Source: Ureibacillus sinduriensis BLB-1 = JCM 15800 (lineage in GTDB: Bacteria > Bacillota > Bacilli > Bacillales_A > Planococcaceae). From it: 64,000 nucleotides of DNA. The stretch is from positions 55,777 through 119,776 of the forward strand of contig NZ_JPVO01000043.1 in assembly GCF_000772955.1 (NCBI RefSeq), read 5' to 3'. This document shows positions 53,724-62,614 of the stretch, piece after piece. The notes under the pieces were generated by a model. That model was not told the DNA's origin. It did not search any database and saw only the letters and a list, made by a program, of their open reading frames with translations. Each line of letters begins with the position of its first letter. Within the stretch, counting starts at the first letter, position 1. The translations under genes and the position numbers were made by a program.

Positions 53724-54518
53724 GTGAATGCCCCTATAGGCGTTATTGATTCAGGTGTTGGCGGCTTAACGGTTGCAAAACAAATGATGAAATTATTACC
53801 GGAAGAAACGATTTACTATATTGGTGATACAGCAAGATGTCCATATGGACCGCGCAACAGACGCGAAGTTTTACACTTTACATGGCAAATGGCCAAAGCA
53901 TTGGAAAAGATGAATATTAAAATGCTCGTCGTGGCATGTAATACAGCAACTGCGGTTGCGCTAGATAGTCTGCAGAAGCATCTGTCGATTCCTGTCGTCG
54001 GGGTGATCAATGCAGGGGCGCGTGCTGCAGAGAAGAAAACAAGAAGTAATGAAATTGTCGTACTTGCAACAGAAGGTACAATAAAAAGTGGAGCATATGA
54101 AAGTGCTCTACTTTCTTTAAGTACGAAGGCGAAAATAATTCCTCTTGCGTGTCCGACATTTGTCCCGCTTGTAGAAAGTGGGGAATATGAGGGACAGTTT
54201 GCATTCGACTTAGTTGCAAAAGGGTTAAAGCCGCTAGCCGACAAAAAGTTTGACACAGTGATTTTAGGTTGTACGCATTATCCAATTATCCAACATCATA
54301 TCGAAAAGGTTGTTGGGTCGCATGTAACGGTTCTATCCTCTGCAGAGGAAACAGCCAAAGAAGTGAAGGATATACTCGAATATAATCATGAGCTTTCCAC
54401 TTCTAAAAACAATCCCCGCCATGTATTCTTTACAACGGGTTCGGTACCGATCTTTCGAATGATTGCAAACAATTGGTTGCAATCGAAAGAGTTGGATATA
54501 CGGCGTATCAATTTGTAG
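53724..54518 (+). CDS. racE: glutamate racemase
   Basis: 264 residues. Catalytic Cys pair in VVACNTATAVAL and LGCTHYPII, with N-terminal IGVIDSGVGGLTVAKQ. It makes D-glutamate for peptidoglycan. The start is GTG with GAGGCGG upstream. It is terminated by the hairpin at 54569-54607. Confidence 0.97.
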   Translation: MNAPIGVIDSGVGGLTVAKQMMKLLPEETIYYIGDTARCPYGPRNRREVLHFTWQMAKALEKMNIKMLVVACNTATAVALDSLQKHLSIPVVGVINAGARAAEKKTRSNEIVVLATEGTIKSGAYESALLSLSTKAKIIPLACPTFVPLVESGEYEGQFAFDLVAKGLKPLADKKFDTVILGCTHYPIIQHHIEKVVGSHVTVLSSAEETAKEVKDILEYNHELSTSKNNPRHVFFTTGSVPIFRMIANNWLQSKELDIRRINL

Positions 54519-54568
54519 TGTTTATTTTTCTGTAATATCTCTTATTGTTAATTGTTAAGCAAACTATA

Positions 54569-54607
54569 AAAAGCTCAAAAGTAGGCCATCCCTGCTCTTG
54601 AGCTTTT
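54569..54607 (+). terminator. racE terminator
   Basis: AAAAGCTCAAAAGTAG / CTGCTCTTGAGCTTTT stem with two G-U/mismatch positions, then T run. Confidence 0.82.
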
Positions 54608-54667
54608 TAATGCTTGCTTCTTCTAACAACAAAATATACGATATACCATTCATAATATTCTGAATTG

Positions 54668-54704
54668 TTTTCGAGTTGTTTGTGTGCCTGGCACACACTC
54701 GAAA
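54668..54704. repeat. nested inverted repeat upstream of rph
   Basis: TTTCGAGT pairs with ACTCGAAA, and TGTGTGC with GCACACA inside it, giving a two-part hairpin around the core GTGCCTGGCAC. It lies ~55 bp upstream of the rph start. Confidence 0.55.
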
Positions 54705-54757
54705 TGAGTCATAAATTGTGGTAAGATGGGTAGCGCGAAACAACGAGGAGGATATAA

Positions 54758-55516
54758 ATGACAAGACATGATGGACGAGCTGTAGAACAATTACGGCCTA
54801 TTTCAATTGAACCAAATTATTTAATGCATCCTGAAGGCTCCGTATTAATCCAGGTGGGCAACACAAAGGTCATTTGTACGGCTACAGTAGATGATCGCGT
54901 TCCCGGCTTCCTGCGTGGACAAGGGAAAGGATGGATTACTGCTGAATATTCTATGCTTCCGAGAGCAACAGCAGAACGCACACAACGTGACTCTTCACGA
55001 GGGAAAATAAATGGACGTACGATGGAAATCCAGCGCTTAATCGGACGGGCTTTGCGAGCTGTCGTCGATTTAGAGGCACTTGGGGAAAAAACAATCTGGA
55101 TCGATTGTGATGTAATCCAAGCAGATGGTGGTACACGAACAGCTTCGATTACAGGAGCATTCGTGGCCTTGACACAAGCACTTGCGAAAATTCACGAAGC
55201 CAAACCATTTGCCAAGTTCCCGATCATCGACTACTTGGCAGCAACAAGTGTTGGTTTTGTGGATGAGATTGGCGCCGTCCTGGACCTGGATTATATTGAA
55301 GATTCCTCAGCAGCGGTGGACATGAATCTGGTCATGACAGGCAGCGGCCGTTTTGTAGAAATTCAGGGAACAGGCGAAGAAGCAACATTCTCCCGAAGCG
55401 AACTAAATGAGTTATTGGATTTGGGGGAAAAGGGGATCCGTGAATTAATTGCTATCCAAACATCTGTGCTTGGTGAAGCGGCAACACTGGTCAGAAATGA
55501 GAAGGAGGAAGCATAA
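54758..55516 (+). CDS. rph: ribonuclease PH
   Basis: 252 residues. Phosphorolytic 3'-5' exoribonuclease that trims tRNA 3' ends. Conserved features: [12 protein letters not shown] at the N-terminus, [25 protein letters not shown], and [24 protein letters not shown]. The ATG follows GAGGAGG. Its TAA overlaps the rdgB ATG by one base. Confidence 0.97.
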   Translation: MTRHDGRAVEQLRPISIEPNYLMHPEGSVLIQVGNTKVICTATVDDRVPGFLRGQGKGWITAEYSMLPRATAERTQRDSSRGKINGRTMEIQRLIGRALRAVVDLEALGEKTIWIDCDVIQADGGTRTASITGAFVALTQALAKIHEAKPFAKFPIIDYLAATSVGFVDEIGAVLDLDYIEDSSAAVDMNLVMTGSGRFVEIQGTGEEATFSRSELNELLDLGEKGIRELIAIQTSVLGEAATLVRNEKEEA

Positions 55517-56109
55517 TGAAACAAGTCGTCATTGCAACAAAAAATAAGGGGAAAGCAAAAGATTTCGAAGCGCTTTTTTCACCATTAGGCTATGAAGTCG
55601 TGACAATGTTTGAAGTGGCGCCAGATATGGAAATCGAAGAGACAGGAAAGACTTTTGAGGAAAACGCCATCTTGAAGGCAGAAACGCTTTCCCGTGAACT
55701 GGGACAAGTAGTCATTGCGGATGATAGTGGCCTAGCGGTGGACGCTCTTGGCGGCGAACCAGGCGTATATTCGGCCCGTTATGCAGGCGACCACGACGAT
55801 GAAGCAAACATCATAAAAGTATTGGAAAAATTAAATGGTGTTCCTGAATCCGAGCGTACGGCACGCTTTTGCTGTGCATTAGCCATCGCGGGTCCGGAGA
55901 TGGAAACCCATACAGTATTCGGTACATGTGAAGGGGAAATTTTGCATGAGAAACGTGGGACAAACGGATTTGGATACGACCCAATCTTCTTTGTGCCTCA
56001 ATTAGATCGTGCAATGGCCGAATTAACGCCGGATGAAAAAGGTACCATTTCCCACCGAGGCAATGCAATACGTAAATTGGCTGAAGTGTTGCCGAAATTG
56101 ATGAAATAG
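55516..56109 (+). CDS. rdgB: XTP/dITP diphosphatase
   Basis: 197 residues, Ham1/ITPase family. Motifs [48 protein letters not shown] and [10 protein letters not shown]. It removes deaminated purine nucleotides. It overlaps rph by one base (TAATG), indicating coupled translation, and its GGAGG site lies in the rph end. Confidence 0.97.
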   Translation: MKQVVIATKNKGKAKDFEALFSPLGYEVVTMFEVAPDMEIEETGKTFEENAILKAETLSRELGQVVIADDSGLAVDALGGEPGVYSARYAGDHDDEANIIKVLEKLNGVPESERTARFCCALAIAGPEMETHTVFGTCEGEILHEKRGTNGFGYDPIFFVPQLDRAMAELTPDEKGTISHRGNAIRKLAEVLPKLMK

Positions 56110-56242
56110 GGCTCTTAATAGCTTCCCGGCTTTTCATAGAGTGTAATCGGAATACAACGGTCAAGTTGGTCTTAATAAGCTACTTTTCATAGCGCTCTTT
56201 ACTTAAATTTGACAGCGGGCATAAACATTTATATATTGATCC

Positions 56243-56315
56243 AGTCCAGTATGACAGAAAAGGATGGTAGTCTATATTAATATCCAATTTTCTTACAGAT
56301 ACTGGACTTTTTTTA
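56243..56315 (+). terminator. long-loop terminator upstream of ysnB
   Basis: AGTCCAGTAT (56243-56252) and ATACTGGACT (56299-56308) form a perfect 10-bp stem with a 46-nt loop, followed by T's to 56314. The ysnB start is only ~16 nt beyond, so it either ends rph-rdgB or attenuates ysnB. Confidence 0.55.
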
Positions 56316-56330
56316 TTGGAGGTGTGGAGG

Positions 56331-56837
56331 ATGAAACTATTGGTAATGAGTGACACCCACGGGAATGCCGAGGTGATTAAACAGGTGCGTGAATCGAATC
56401 ATGATGCAGATGTCATAATCCATTGCGGGGACAGTGAACTTGCATATGACCATCCCTATTTGGAAGGGGTTAGAAAAGTGCGAGGCAATTGCGATCAAGA
56501 TGACCGATTCCCGAATGAGGAGTTGTTCGAAGTAGAAGGCTTCAAAGTATTCGCTGTCCATGGACATTTATTAAATGTAAAATCCACAATCATGAATCTA
56601 CTTTACCGTTCAAAAGAAGTCGAAGCAAATATAGTGTTTTTTGGACATTCCCATCTATTGGGCGCAGAGTTAGTGGACAACATATTATTCGTGAACCCAG
56701 GAAGTTTGCAAAAACCGCGTGGCATTGCCGAAAAAAGTTATGTCATCGTGGAATATGCGAATCATAATTGGAAAGTCACAGCATATACTGATAAGGGTGT
56801 GGAAATCTTTGCAAATACTTATGAATTAACCGAGTAA
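56331..56837 (+). CDS. ysnB: metallophosphoesterase (YsnB/YfcE family)
   Basis: 168 residues. Metal-ligand motifs: SDTHGNAEV (D-x-H), HCGDSE (GD), RGNCD (GNC/D, the NH(E/D) equivalent), VHGH and GHSHLLG, NPGSLQKPRG. It is a calcineurin-like phosphodiesterase of unknown substrate. Start ATG 56331 has GGAGGTGTGGAGG upstream; TTG/ATG 56316 would shift the site inside the gene. Confidence 0.93.
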   Translation: MKLLVMSDTHGNAEVIKQVRESNHDADVIIHCGDSELAYDHPYLEGVRKVRGNCDQDDRFPNEELFEVEGFKVFAVHGHLLNVKSTIMNLLYRSKEVEANIVFFGHSHLLGAELVDNILFVNPGSLQKPRGIAEKSYVIVEYANHNWKVTAYTDKGVEIFANTYELTE

Positions 56838-56955
56838 TGTATGACGGAAAAATTTATAAGATATACAAATTTATTTTTATAAATATCGTTGACATTTTCT
56901 TTTTTTAAGCCTATAATAATAATTGTCTTTCAGGTAATTAACTTGATTGCAAAAT

Positions 56956-57029
56956 GTCTCAGTAGCTCAGCCGGATAGAGCATACGCCTTCTAAGCGTAC
57001 GGTCGGGGGTTCGAATCCCTCCTGGGACG
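56956..57029 (+). tRNA. tRNA-Arg (anticodon TCT)
   Basis: 74 nt cloverleaf: acceptor GTCTCAG / CTGGGAC (one G-U pair), D-arm GCTC...GAGC, anticodon stem TACGC / GCGTA with loop CTTCTAA (anticodon at 56990-56992), T-arm GGGGG TTCGAAT CCCTC (one G-U pair), discriminator G at 57029. The CCA end is not encoded. It is adjacent to an integrase remnant. Confidence 0.97.
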
Positions 57030-57066
57030 TCAATAGGTTAAATTTGCTTTGATTTAACCGACCTAG

Positions 57067-57118
57067 AAGAAGTCTGAAACCTTGTTATATAAAGGTTTTA
57101 AGACTTCTTCATTTTTTT
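57067..57118 (+). terminator. terminator after tRNA-Arg
   Basis: GAAGAAGTCT / AGACTTCTTC stem continued by AAACCTT / AAGGTTT, followed by seven T. Confidence 0.85.
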
Positions 57119-57177
57119 CGAAATCATAATAAATGGAGCTAAATGATGTGCTACACAAGACATTGCACAACACAATT
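57119..57177. other. short spacer between tRNA-Arg terminator and integrase remnant
   Basis: I see no gene or clear signal. A direct copy of the tRNA 3' end (an att site) is not found within the window. Confidence 0.4.
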
Positions 57178-57345
57178 TTACCCTATACGCATATCGGCAA
57201 AAACTTTGGTAGATATACTTTCATCACGTTCTTCCATTTCTTTTAATACGTGTGCATAGTGGTCTAATGTTGTTTGGATGTCTGCATGTCCCAGACGTCT
57301 TGAAACAGATTGAATATTTACACCTTGAGTACTGAGGGTGAAGTA
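57178..57345 (-). pseudogene. tyrosine recombinase (integrase) C-terminal remnant
   Basis: The reverse strand reads ...STQGVNIQSVSRRLGHADIQTTLDHYAHVLKEMEE... and stops at 57178. LGH followed 9-10 residues later by the Tyr of DHYAHV is the C-terminal catalytic box (His and nucleophilic Tyr) of tyrosine integrases. Only ~55 residues remain; the Arg-Lys-His upstream part is absent and the sequence to the right is unrelated. It lies 150 bp from the 3' end of tRNA-Arg, the usual place for an integrase, so it marks a decayed integration event. Confidence 0.85.
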
Positions 57346-57382
57346 AAAAGAAAGATTGTTAGGAATACCAAATGAATCTGGA

Positions 57383-57413
57383 CAAAAATAAAAGCCACTC
57401 CGATGAGTGACTT
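57383..57413 (-). terminator. terminator of the stalk-domain protein gene
   Basis: Reverse strand: AGTCACTC / GAGTGGCT stem (4-nt loop) followed by TTTATTTTT. It touches the stop codon. Confidence 0.8.
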
Positions 57414-58278
57414 AGTTCAAGCTGTCATATGCTTTTAGTTGTGTTTCATAAGTATAACGGACCATTTCATAATCTGTTCCCCATTTAGAAATAGCATCTT
57501 GAAGGATTTTCTTCTTTGTATCCGTGTTCGGATTTAGACTTTTCATCCATTTATAAGCTTCTAACTGGTTTTCGTAAGTGTATTGAACCATTTCAAACTC
57601 GTAGTTCCATTTTTTAAAAGCTTGCTCAAGAATGTTATATTGATCATCAGAAGTAATACTTAGATTAACTAATTCCTCGTAAGCTTCCGTATGGTTTTCG
57701 ATTACATAAGCTTGCATCGTGTAATCACTTGGCCACTTATTCGTAGCGTTAGTTTTGATTTTTTTCTCTACTTCCGTTGGATTTAAAGATTTAATTGAAC
57801 TAATATAACCGACAGTACTTCCACTTCCACTATTTGAGTTAGAACCGCCTTGAGTGATTTTTATTGATTTAGCTTTTTGATTCCAATCAACTGTTGCACC
57901 TAAAGATTCACTAATGAAACGTAAAGGAACTAATGTGGAACCATTTTTTACTTTAGCGGGTACTGAGATATAATTAACAACACCGTTCACTTTAGTTTGT
58001 TTTGAACCAATCTTGAGCCAAACATCTGTATTACCTTTTTTAGCGTTAATTGTTTGTGTTTCAGGATTCCAGTATACTGTAGCCCCTAATTCTTCAAATA
58101 TTCCTCTAAGCGGAACTAATGTATTGCCATTTTCAACAATTGCTTTATTACTAAAAGATTGTTTTTCTCCGTTAATGTCGATAGAAATATTACCAGCTGC
58201 GTTAGCGTTATTTGCTGTTAAATACGAAAAAGCAAAAGCAAATAATACTACACTTAAAATAACTTTAATTTTTTTCAA
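57412..58278 (-). CDS. secreted copper-amine-oxidase-like N-domain (stalk) protein with three C-terminal repeats
   Basis: 288 residues from TTG 58278 (AGGAGG 8 nt upstream). A signal peptide is clear: KKIKVILSVVLFAFAFSYL then an ANNANAA cleavage site. Residues ~30-145 hold two copies of the stalk module (GNTLVPLRGIFEELGATVYWN; GSTLVPLRFISESLGATVDWN), a cell-envelope domain. After a Gly/Ser linker come three ~40-residue repeats ending in W-x-x-[DE]-[YF]-x-M-[QV]-x-Y-x-x-E-x-x-x-x-A-Y. No catalytic motif is visible. It is probably wall- or surface-bound. It lies at the left of the tRNA-linked region. Confidence 0.82.
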   Translation of the reverse strand: MKKIKVILSVVLFAFAFSYLTANNANAAGNISIDINGEKQSFSNKAIVENGNTLVPLRGIFEELGATVYWNPETQTINAKKGNTDVWLKIGSKQTKVNGVVNYISVPAKVKNGSTLVPLRFISESLGATVDWNQKAKSIKITQGGSNSNSGSGSTVGYISSIKSLNPTEVEKKIKTNATNKWPSDYTMQAYVIENHTEAYEELVNLSITSDDQYNILEQAFKKWNYEFEMVQYTYENQLEAYKWMKSLNPNTDTKKKILQDAISKWGTDYEMVRYTYETQLKAYDSLN

Positions 58279-58333
58279 ACCTATCAACCTCCTTTTTATT
58301 CCATTTTATTGGTATTATTGGGATAAATCTATA

Positions 58334-58368
58334 ATAAAAAAACAGACAACCGAAAATAGTTGTCTGTT
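58334..58368 (-). terminator. reverse-strand terminator upstream of the stalk gene
   Basis: AACAGACAAC / GTTGTCTGTT perfect 10-bp stem, followed on the reverse strand by a 7-base T run. No reverse-strand gene ends here, so it belongs to an unseen short transcript or is an attenuator. Confidence 0.6.
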
Positions 58369-58659
58369 CCATTAGTTATTTAAATGTATTTATTCTCTAA
58401 TGTTCTTTTACATGCATAAAGTAACAAAAAGCTACACACAACAAAATTCCTTTTGTTAAGTCCTGTAAGTTTGGAATTAGTGAGTAAACTAACATTATTC
58501 ATATTGATAATAATATCTTCTTTAAATAGAACAATCTACTACAATGAACCACTGAACCTGGTAAGCCAATAAATTAACCCTTTTAACTTTTTTTAGTTCA
58601 CTAAAATAGGTATATACATATACTAATATGAATTTATAATTTGGTGGTGAAATTAGCAC
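58369..58659. other. AT-rich intergenic region between divergent stalk and glycosyltransferase genes
   Basis: 291 bp without a gene. It contains CATATACTA (58617-58625), matching the sigma-K -10 CATANNNTA, with CAC at 58599-58601 about 15 bp upstream, a candidate mother-cell promoter for the glycosyltransferase. Nothing else is clear. Confidence 0.45.
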
Positions 58660-59742
58660 ATGTTTAAAATCAGTTTATGTATGATTGTTAAAAATGAAGA
58701 AGAAGTGTTACGTCATAGTTTAAGCAGTGTAAAGGATATTGTTGATGAAATTGTAATTGTCGATACTGGTTCTTCAGATAGAACGAAAGATATAGCAAAA
58801 GAATTTACTGAAAAAGTATTTGATTATGAATGGAATGATGATTTTTCAGCAGCTAGAAATTTTTCGTTTAATAAAGCTACAATGGATTATATTTTTTGGA
58901 TGGACGCAGATGATGTTTTATTAGAAGAAGATCGAAAAAAGTTCATGAAATTAAAAGAAGAAATTACGTTTAAGGTGGATGCAGTATCAATGCTATACCA
59001 TATTGCGTTCGATGAATACGATAATCCTACCTTTAGCTTTAGGAGAAACCGACTTGTAAAAAGGGAAAGGAAGTTCATCTGGAAAGGGGCAGTCCATGAA
59101 TTTCTTGATGTTGGTGGGTATATATTATCATCCGACATAGCAATAACACATAGAAAGAAAAATAAAAAAAATGACACGATACAAAGTGACAGAAATTTAA
59201 AAATCTATGAGAAACGGTTAGGTAATGGAGAAATTTTTAGTCCAAGAGATATATTTTACTATAGTAATGAATTAAAAGATCATGGACAATTTGAAAAGGC
59301 AATTCAATATTATAATAAGTTTTTAGATCTAGATAAAGGATGGGAAGAAGACAAAATTAGAGCGTGTATCAATATGGCTGCCTGCTATAGAAGTTTGGGC
59401 GATACTGAAAGGGAAATAGATGCATTAGTAAAATCTATTTTATATGATGTGCCTAGACCAGAAGTTTCATGCCGCATAGGTGATTTATATAAAGAGAGAA
59501 AATTATATAATAAAGCGATTTTATGGTACCAGCTTGCTGTTCAGGTTAATACCGAAAATATTCAAGGTTTTAGACAGGATAGCTATTCAACTTGGTATCC
59601 GTATTTACAGTTATGTGTTTGCCATTGGCAAAATGGAGATAAAGAATTATCCATTAAATACAATAAGATAGCGAAAGAGTATCGACCATATGATCCAGCT
59701 ATCCTTCAAAATGAAAAATTCTTTCAGGAGTATTTTCGTTGA
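58660..59742 (+). CDS. GT2-family glycosyltransferase with TPR C-terminus
   Basis: 360 residues. GT-A motifs: ISLCMIVKNEEEVLRHSLSS, VDTGSSDRTKDIA (nucleotide binding), and FWMDADDVLLEED (D-x-D metal site) within the first 100 residues; the C-terminal half (~200-340) is TPR-like helical repeats (GQFEKAIQYYNKFLDLDKG; RKLYNKAILWYQLAVQVN). This architecture occurs in bacterial protein-O/S-glycosyltransferases, including those of spore-surface loci. Start ATG 58660 has GGTGGTGA about 11 nt upstream. It shares architecture with the second GT in the cluster. Confidence 0.9.
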   Translation: MFKISLCMIVKNEEEVLRHSLSSVKDIVDEIVIVDTGSSDRTKDIAKEFTEKVFDYEWNDDFSAARNFSFNKATMDYIFWMDADDVLLEEDRKKFMKLKEEITFKVDAVSMLYHIAFDEYDNPTFSFRRNRLVKRERKFIWKGAVHEFLDVGGYILSSDIAITHRKKNKKNDTIQSDRNLKIYEKRLGNGEIFSPRDIFYYSNELKDHGQFEKAIQYYNKFLDLDKGWEEDKIRACINMAACYRSLGDTEREIDALVKSILYDVPRPEVSCRIGDLYKERKLYNKAILWYQLAVQVNTENIQGFRQDSYSTWYPYLQLCVCHWQNGDKELSIKYNKIAKEYRPYDPAILQNEKFFQEYFR

Positions 59743-59893
59743 AGTAAGTAAATATATTTCTAATTAGAGGGGCTATCTAGCAAGTCCCTTTTATTTTGGC
59801 AAAATCACTTTTGTGGATTTAGGATTCAAACACAGGACTAGAACTACTCAGAATGGAACAGCTTTTTTATGTAATGAAAATGAGCTGTAATCA

Positions 59894-60997
59894 TTAGATA
59901 TACAGCCCACTGTCAAAAGGTTTTTTGACTTTTTCGCGGTAAAGTTCAAGGTAACAGTTGTTATTTTTTTTTATACTCGTTTTATTTTTAATTATTTCAG
60001 ATTCCATAATTACTATTTGTTCACTAATATTTTGTTCGTCAGTTGAAATAATATAATCTTCAAGATTAACTGACTTAATAAAATCAAAAACTTTAAATCG
60101 GTATCCTAATGCAATAAAAGGAATATTTGCAGCTAAAGAAATATAATTTGCATGTAATTTAAAGTTTATTGTAAAGGTGAATATTTGCATTAGGGACATT
60201 AATTCGTTGTGATTATAAAGCTTTTTATCAAACGTTACTTTATTTTTGTCAATTAGTTTTGAATAAAGCTGTTCGATTGCCGGTAAATCCGCCTGCCAAA
60301 CAATATACAAGTATACGTGATACCCCTTCAGAATCAAATGATTTAATGCATCAGCTAGCTGTTCTTCAACTCTCAATTCATCTTGACCGTAAATATGATT
60401 GAAACTTGTTCCCCAGTTAACACCGATGATTTTATCGTTTGCTTGGAGTAAATCAAAATGCGTTTGTACATTTCGTTCATTTGAATGGTGTTGACTATCT
60501 AGGAGGAATCCGGGATCACCGCTTAGGTGGGTATTTTGCACTCCATATTGTTCCAACAATTTAAGAGTGAGTGGACCGCGGACACCAGACCAAACACTCT
60601 TGTTAAATACAGTAATCATTTTGGTTTTTAAGTCATCCGAAATAGAAAGAGGAATCTTAACATTGTTATCCAATAATTCGATAAAAGATTTTGGTGCCCA
60701 ATCAATCCCTGAACCCCAAATCATTACTTTTTTGCTTAACAAGATACAGTCATATAAGTAATTAATAATATAGGGATGAATAAGATTGTTATTTCCACTT
60801 AGAAGTGACCCACCACCTAATACAATTAGATCATATCCCTGTAGGCGTACATTTTTCAAATATTTATGTTCAATGTTGGCTGAATCGAGTTGATAATCAT
60901 CTCCGAGTGTTAAAAATTGTTCTTTAAATAAATCAAACATTAATTCATCACCTAAATTTTTATAACCAATCCAGCCGATATACAAAACTTTTTTCAC
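59894..60997 (-). CDS. polysaccharide pyruvyl transferase family protein
   Basis: 367 residues. Family features: an N-terminal YIGWIGYKNLGDELMFDLF, LIVLGGGSLLSG, SVWSGVRGPLT, the central GVNWGTSF, and the C-terminal FTINFKLHANYISLAANIPFIAL, as in CsaB-like enzymes that add pyruvate ketals to sugars. Start is GTG 60997 with GGGAG upstream, 25 nt after the upstream GT gene. The substrate is probably a surface glycan sugar; this is inferred from context. Confidence 0.9.
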   Translation of the reverse strand: MKKVLYIGWIGYKNLGDELMFDLFKEQFLTLGDDYQLDSANIEHKYLKNVRLQGYDLIVLGGGSLLSGNNNLIHPYIINYLYDCILLSKKVMIWGSGIDWAPKSFIELLDNNVKIPLSISDDLKTKMITVFNKSVWSGVRGPLTLKLLEQYGVQNTHLSGDPGFLLDSQHHSNERNVQTHFDLLQANDKIIGVNWGTSFNHIYGQDELRVEEQLADALNHLILKGYHVYLYIVWQADLPAIEQLYSKLIDKNKVTFDKKLYNHNELMSLMQIFTFTINFKLHANYISLAANIPFIALGYRFKVFDFIKSVNLEDYIISTDEQNISEQIVIMESEIIKNKTSIKKNNNCYLELYREKVKKPFDSGLYI

Positions 60998-61022
60998 TTG
61001 GACTTCTCCCTTGTTAAAAAAA

Positions 61023-62051
61023 TTAGATTTTTGTAGAATTCAATTTACTCAGGCATGATTCTTTGTAATGAAGAGCATTAAAACTTCCTGATCCTTTCAT
61101 GATGAGGTATTCTGAGTGATTCTCTCCAAGTTTAAGACATTTTTCAAAAGAGTCTAAAGCATCTGAGTACTCTTCTTTATAAAAAAGCATAAGTCCTTTA
61201 ATAAAATGAAGTTCAACGTAATCGGGATATAGTAGTAGCGCTTTTTCAATGCTTGAACATGCTCCATCAATACTATTTGTCTCATATAAAATTCCGTATT
61301 TTAAACGATATAGAATTGCAGGTGGTTTAAGTCCTTGAAGAAGAAAACCAAGAATCGATTCGTTAATATAAGTGAAAGCAATACCATAATCTTGGTTGCG
61401 ATAAAATTCACTAGCTAAATGGTATTCAATCCATGGACTATGACCGGGGTTTTGATATTCCTCCTGAAGAAGGTGTAAGTTCCGTTGAGATTTCTTCTTT
61501 TTCGTTGTGATTTCCTTTATATAACCATAATGATGGATAGGAACCTCTAGGGTTTCACTTTTATATCTTGAGTCTTCTTGTTCAGGAAAATTGGGTGTTT
61601 CATGAATTCTATTATAAAATTTAACCCCTAAATTGTTTCGAAACAAACGGGGTTGATGGTAATAGTATGCTTGTTCCTGTTTGACTGGAAGGGTATCTCC
61701 ATAATAATTGATAATTGGCATAAAAAGCATGGAAGCATCTGTTTGTGTAATAAAGTCCATCATTAGCTGACTTTTGCTAGTTTCCAACTCTTCATCAGCA
61801 TCTAGCCACAAAATCCAATCTCCATTAGCTCTTGATAGACCAAAATTCCTCGCATCGGCAAAGTGATCACCCCACTGGTACGGATAAATTGCTGCATTAT
61901 ATTTTTTGCAAATTTCCAGCGTACGGTCATTGGATCCTGTATCTACGATGATAAGTTCATGTACTAATTCATGAACACTTTTTAAGCAACGTTCAATAAA
62001 TTCTTCCTCATTCTTTACAATCATACATAGAGAGATAGAAGGCATCTGCAT
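61023..62051 (-). CDS. GT2-family glycosyltransferase with TPR C-terminus (second copy)
   Basis: 342 residues. N-terminal ISLCMIVKNEEEFIERCLKS, VDTGSNDRTLEIC and ILWLDADEELETS (D-x-D), then TPR helices (AFTYINESILGFL; YSDALDSFEKCLKLGEN). It resembles the + strand GT in architecture, but the sequences are clearly diverged. Start ATG has GGAGGAG upstream. It lies between the small spore-type genes and the pyruvyl transferase on the same strand, so the four make a likely operon. Confidence 0.9.
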   Translation of the reverse strand: MQMPSISLCMIVKNEEEFIERCLKSVHELVHELIIVDTGSNDRTLEICKKYNAAIYPYQWGDHFADARNFGLSRANGDWILWLDADEELETSKSQLMMDFITQTDASMLFMPIINYYGDTLPVKQEQAYYYHQPRLFRNNLGVKFYNRIHETPNFPEQEDSRYKSETLEVPIHHYGYIKEITTKKKKSQRNLHLLQEEYQNPGHSPWIEYHLASEFYRNQDYGIAFTYINESILGFLLQGLKPPAILYRLKYGILYETNSIDGACSSIEKALLLYPDYVELHFIKGLMLFYKEEYSDALDSFEKCLKLGENHSEYLIMKGSGSFNALHYKESCLSKLNSTKI

Positions 62052-62083
62052 AACTTAATCTCCTCCTTTAACCTTGTTGTAGT

Positions 62084-62542
62084 TCATTGATGTGGTTGCC
62101 AAGGTGGGGAAAGGGGTGTCATACTAATGGATTTAATAGAATTTTGGGGGTAATAGGTCATAATTTGGGAAATAAGAGATTGGCACATTATTTGAGTATC
62201 TTCATTTTGAAATTTATATTCATTTATTAAACTTTTTAATCTTTTAAATAATTGATAATTGATATTAGCTTGAAATGATTGAAAGGGATGTATGTTATCA
62301 ATCGAAATGTACTTTTTGTATGCGAAACTACGATAAATCAAATACATGTGTAATTTCTCAATTAAAAGCAGAGAATGACTAAGTTTTTCTTCAATATGAG
62401 GTTCCTGTTGAAATGAAAGTTTTGAATATTTGCAAGTTAAAAAATACTGTGAAATAAAATTTGTAAATTTATTAATAAATTCTAAATAATTTGTTTCACT
62501 TTTTATCATTGTATCACTTTCCAATAATTGTGAGTTTTGCAT
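62084..62542 (-). CDS. hypothetical protein in the spore-surface cluster
   Basis: 152 residues, helical and rich in Tyr, Phe, Lys and Gln, with Pro-rich ending (MTPLSPPWQPHQ). No membrane segment or recognised domain. Start ATG 62542 has AAAGGGGG 7 nt upstream; the open frame continues to 62590 without a site. It sits 33 nt before the GT and after a spore-surface-associated small protein on the same strand. I do not recognise it. Confidence 0.7.
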   Translation of the reverse strand: MQNSQLLESDTMIKSETNYLEFINKFTNFISQYFLTCKYSKLSFQQEPHIEEKLSHSLLLIEKLHMYLIYRSFAYKKYISIDNIHPFQSFQANINYQLFKRLKSLINEYKFQNEDTQIMCQSLISQIMTYYPQNSIKSISMTPLSPPWQPHQ

Positions 62543-62614
62543 TTTCCGACCCCCTTTGCAATTGAACATCGTTCCGTTCAGACAATACACCCAGTTGATT
62601 TATTAAAGCATGAA

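Noticed and set aside
54564..54764. 66-codon reverse frame between racE and rph
   Set aside because: It overlaps the racE terminator and the nested palindrome, has no ribosome binding site, and no similarity.
59820..59860. T-arm-like sequence (GTGTTTGAATCC on the reverse strand), possible att site copy
   Set aside because: It does not match the tRNA-Arg 3' end, and no other tRNA arm is present.
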